A stretch of 64,000 nucleotides of DNA from positions 2,179,001-2,243,000 of the forward strand of contig NZ_CP102845.1 in NCBI RefSeq assembly GCF_013307435.2. The letters run 5' to 3'. Position 1 is the first letter of the stretch, and every line of letters begins with the position of its first letter. Of this stretch, positions 61,171 to 64,000 are shown in pieces. Made by a program: the position numbers and the translations under genes. Origin of the DNA: Microvirga terrae. GTDB lineage: Bacteria > Pseudomonadota > Alphaproteobacteria > Rhizobiales > Beijerinckiaceae. The notes beneath the pieces are model-generated. The model saw only the letters and a program-made list of their open reading frames with translations, did no database searches and was not told where the DNA came from.

Positions 61171-63010
61171 AGAACGACCCGCCGCCGCTGTAGGAGGGGA
61201 GGGGGATCCTGCCCTTCGGTTTCGTCTGCAATCGTGCAATCGCCTTCATGGGCGCTGCCGCGGCGGGACGACAATGTTTCCACCGTGGGCAGGATCGCCT
61301 GCTCCTGTGGGAGAGCATCTCCGATGACATAACGGGCGGTTTGGCCCAGTGAGCGGGCTTCATTGCGCAGGTATCCCCGCCGCGCAGCCGTTTGACAACG
61401 ACGTGAAGCTGATGAGACATCGAGCTGGAGGTAGGCAGCGACCTCCGAGACGCTTGCTGTGTCCTCTGGGCCTGCGATCTGACGGACGGCATCCACCGTC
61501 TCACGGATCGACGGGGAAATGGTCGCCTGCACGCCTTCAGCCATGGACTCTAGCACAAGGCCATAGATTGTGGCGTAGTCCTCCAGAATGGCGACCACGC
61601 GGCCTTGCTCATCGCGCTGACGACTTGCCTGGTGCAAAAGCGCGTGAGCCTTGATCAGGTTGAGGAGGAGCTTGAAGTCCCGGCGCAGCCGAACAGCAAT
61701 GGGAGGGATTAAAGCCGCAAGATCCTGTGCGAATGGAATGAAGACCTGCGCATTAGATGCTGCAATCCACTGCTGCAGGGCAATCCAGGGACTGCGATCC
61801 ACTTCGTTCCGCTGGCCGTCTGTGGCTATCGCCCGCAGGATCGCGCGCGTTTGGACTGGCGTATCAACTTATGTGAGCGAGATCAGACGCGTTTCATTCT
61901 CAGGGTGAAGGCCATCGCGGGTTGTTGTAACAATGAGGCCTGTTGGACCAGGCCGCTCAATCAGGCACGCCGTCAGTCCGTCAGATGTTTTCTGGACAGT
62001 CTCATAACGGACACATCCTTCGCTCAGAAGCGATCGGATCAGATAAGATGCCATTTCGCTGTTCATGCCATCTGCCTCGTAGAGCACAAGCATCCGGTGC
62101 TGCAGGGGCTCTTGGCTATAGGCCAGGGAGCTGTCGGACATGGCTGTCAAAGCGTAGTAGGTACTTGGGCCGAAGAACGAGAGCACCGTTTCGACGAGGA
62201 AGCTCTTGCCTGCAGACGAGGGCCCCTTCACCGCAATGGAGATGGGGCGGTCCAGGATCCGGCTCGTGACCGCTAAATAGAGGCATTGATGCCGTGGTGC
62301 CAAAGCGTATGACAATCGCTTTCGCCTTCAACCAGGACGACAGGCTTGTCGTGCTGCAGCTGCCAGAGGCCGTACAAGCAGGGCTTGGCTCCCTTCTTCC
62401 AGCGGAAGCGGTCATCCCCACTCTCGCATTTATCAAGGGCGATCCTGAAGCGGATCGCGGACTCGTTCCCATGTTGGTCTTTATACGGGATCCTGACAGC
62501 CGGGGCACTCTGGTAGGTGATTTCTGACAGACCAACACTCTGCAGAAAGGGCAGGGAAAGTTGCTTCGTTCGAGCATAGCTCTCCAAGGTGCAGCCCACC
62601 GTTTGCACGTTTGCAGGCGGATTGGACAGGATAGGCTCCCCCGCCCCCCGTGAGCTTAATGGAGGCGAATGTCGTCGCTCACGGCTGTTAGAGATCTTCA
62701 GTTCCCGCATCAGGAGACCGGCGGCCTCTCCTTGAGAGACACCGTGTAAGTAGGCGTAAAGGCTGATCGAATCCCCCCCGCGATCCCCGGTGGCGAAGTC
62801 TGCCCACTGGCCGGTGTTGACGTTGACCTTGAAGGATCCAAGGCCGCGGTCATTCCGACGTGGGTTCCGTGCCACCCACTCAGATCCCACGAGGTGACCA
62901 TCTGGGAGCCAGCGAGAAAGGAGCGTTTGAAGCTGAGGCTTTGCACTTGCATTGATCAGACTGAATGTGCCGGTGCCTGATCCTTGCTGTGCTTGGTTAG
63001 GCTTTGCCAT
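61167..63010 (-). pseudogene. Primase/helicase-type protein of a mobile element, disrupted
   Basis: The start ATG 63010 follows GGAGGCGGCT. The N-terminal primase-like domain (FKVNVNTGQWADFATGDRGG, then VVLVEGESDCHTLWHHG of the toprim fold) ends at a stop after INASI near 62273. In another frame the protein resumes with IAVKGPSSAGKSFLVETVL (P-loop) near 62230; the rest of the toprim fold is missing, so a deletion is likely. A TAA at 61869-61871 interrupts that frame after ETRLISLT, and the same frame continues VDTPVQTRAIL to the end at 61167. The P-loop part resembles phage and ICE primase-helicases. Confidence 0.8.
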
Positions 63011-63290
63011 AGCCGCCTCCGGCCTTCGAGGTGGCATTGCCTAGGTTCGCCTTGATCCAGGCTACAACATCCCTGCGGTGGTAAAGGACCCTCAGGCCGA
63101 ACGTCAGGTACTTGGGCCCCGTCCCAGTCACGCGAAGATGGTGAAAATAGAGGTCTGGCACACCGAAGCAGTGTTCGAGTTCGCGCTCACTGAAGTACGT
63201 CCAGTCCGGGAGGGCATGGCCACGCGCACGTGCGATCCTTGAAGGCGTCAAGCCGGAAACGCCTCGTTGGAATTCCCTCGCCTTAGCCAT
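62997..63290 (-). CDS. AlpA-like helix-turn-helix DNA-binding protein
   Basis: This 97-residue protein (MAKAREFQRGVSGLTPSRIARARG) has an excisionase-like winged HTH pattern: FSERELEHCFGVPDLYFHHLRVTGTGPKYLTFGLRVLYHRRDVVAWI in shape, with the GTGP-x-Y-x-x-x-G-x-R-V-x-Y motif of AlpA/excisionase-like proteins. It overlaps the primase gene start by 14 bases and the next HTH gene by eight, forming one operon. It probably regulates excision or transcription of the element. Confidence 0.8.
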   Translation of the reverse strand: MAKAREFQRGVSGLTPSRIARARGHALPDWTYFSERELEHCFGVPDLYFHHLRVTGTGPKYLTFGLRVLYHRRDVVAWIKANLGNATSKAGGGYGKA

Positions 63291-63540
63291 GATGACCTCC
63301 TGCCTCGGAGGTGCTGCTGAAGGTGTTTACGGCGGTCCAGGCTTCGACAGCCTCGCGCGTGTAGACAACCCTCCGGCCGAGTTTCACATAAGCAGGTCCA
63401 GTTCCTGCAAGGCGATGTCGTTCGAGGGTGCGGGGCGAGAGACGGAGGAGTGCAGCGACCTCGTTTTGAGTGAGGTAATTTCCGGATCCGACTTGGTGTG
63501 GTAGGTGCTCGGATCCTGCATTGGTCACAAGGGCAGACAT
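63283..63540 (-). CDS. AlpA-like helix-turn-helix DNA-binding protein, second copy
   Basis: This 85-residue protein contains YLTQNEVAALLRLSPRTLERHRLAGTGPAYVKLGRRVVYTREAVEAW in pattern, the usual HTH_17/AlpA-type excisionase fold. It is the first visible gene of the operon with the second HTH protein and the primase pseudogene. Paired AlpA-like genes are common in integrated elements. No integrase gene lies within the window. Confidence 0.83.
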   Translation of the reverse strand: MSALVTNAGSEHLPHQVGSGNYLTQNEVAALLRLSPRTLERHRLAGTGPAYVKLGRRVVYTREAVEAWTAVNTFSSTSEAGGHHG

Positions 63541-63639
63541 GAATGACTCCGATCTGATGCCTTATGTCGGCTTATGATCGGTCCATCGTAGTTTCCCCGC
63601 TAAGTAATCGAAATAACTATGGATCAAACCTTGTGCTTT

Positions 63640-64000
63640 TCAGCGCTGAACCCGTCCATACAATTCATCACGAATTGCGCGCTCGAGATTGATAGCTTTT
63701 CCGCCTGCCTTGACAGCAGGGCCTAATGCGATCTCGCAAAACTCAAGAAAAGGACCCGTGGTTCTCCGTGTCCGCCTATTGTAAGAGAGTTTCGGCTCCT
63801 GCTTCGCATAGGTCCTCCAGATCTTGAGCAGTTCGTTGACTGTCCATTGGCGGTCTGCATTTGCAGAGGGGCCGCTTTTTCGGAACCGTTCTGAGGTTCG
63901 ATTTGCGGACGAATGAATCTGCTTAAGGTGGACGATCCATGCGAAGTAGCGTCTCTTCCCATAGTCGGAATAAAATTCCGGCGCATTTGAGTCTTCAATG
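63640..64000 (-). CDS. Unknown protein, N-terminus outside window
   Basis: A minus-strand frame is open from the window edge down to TGA at 63640-63642. It includes DYGKRRYFAWIVHLKQIHS, RQWTVNELLKIWRTYAKQEP and GPAVKAGGKAINLERAIRDE. The composition is protein-like, and it lies just upstream of the AlpA-like operon on the same strand. I do not recognise the family. The other frames here lack these properties. Confidence 0.65.
   Translation of the reverse strand, partial: IEDSNAPEFYSDYGKRRYFAWIVHLKQIHSSANRTSERFRKSGPSANADRQWTVNELLKIWRTYAKQEPKLSYNRRTRRTTGPFLEFCEIALGPAVKAGGKAINLERAIRDELYGRVQR

Overview
The window is high-GC chromosomal DNA from an alphaproteobacterium, most likely a Hyphomicrobiales (Rhizobiales) member close to Microvirga/Methylobacterium. 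The indications are a permuted two-piece tmRNA gene, two HWE-family histidine kinases, FixK/FNR-type boxes, class III cyclase-TolB-TPR architecture, DUF6894 and DUF6481 proteins, CarD, and many small lineage-typical proteins. The genus is inferred from gene content only.

Layout. 0-6 kb: end of a PNP-oxidase-like gene, a fused aconitase X (cis-3-hydroxyproline dehydratase-type) protein and a nucleotide cyclase. 6-17.6 kb: a low-oxygen/stress block (Hsp20, two zinc alcohol dehydrogenases, two UspA proteins, a P-type ATPase, a frameshifted NAD(P)H oxidoreductase, a beta-CASP nuclease-like protein, a small c-type cytochrome). Its transcription units are preceded by FNR/FixK-like palindromes, mostly 78-93 bp before the start codon. 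17.8-29.6 kb: a LysR-centred redox/metal block. Six promoters carry the same 42-bp bipartite element, with a dyad (G/C)ATAG-N7-CTAT(C/G), 15 bp, then CGG(C/T)ATTTC, always in the same polarity to the gene. They front a 3-hydroxybutyrate dehydrogenase/patatin operon, a periplasmic cupin (with MFS), DoxX + NDH-2, an FMN reductase, a degenerate receiver and a bufferin-type copper RiPP operon (bufABC). The element between the cupin and lysR also covers the lysR promoter region.

30-38 kb: signalling. An AraC regulator and a secreted alpha/beta hydrolase share a 16-bp upstream repeat. A HigA-like HTH, KaiC-like and HWE-kinase operon follows, then an RsbQ-like hydrolase coupled to a PAS hybrid kinase that resembles the RsbQ/RsbP energy-stress pair with the phosphatase replaced by a kinase. 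38-46.7 kb: small genes (cold-shock proteins, DUF6481, CarD, ParB-like, ssrA) and decayed copies of the kinase end, spermidine-synthase-like gene and csp gene, in the same order as the intact set at 36.5-40.1 kb. 46.7-50.9 kb: otsA, a frameshifted receiver, a GAF-HWE kinase and a GNAT enzyme.

50.9-59.8 kb: solute uptake and catabolism. A polar amino-acid ABC transporter runs with an argH-like lyase and a divergent LysR gene; a LysR gene is divergent from an AtuA/AtuA-like/TctC operon. 60-64 kb: remnants of a mobile element, with an IS5-family fragment, a TubC-docking-like protein, a primase/helicase pseudogene with two lesions, two AlpA-like HTH proteins and one incomplete unknown gene.

No rRNA, ordinary tRNA or CRISPR array was seen. 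Operator and promoter statements rest on sequence pattern and spacing only.
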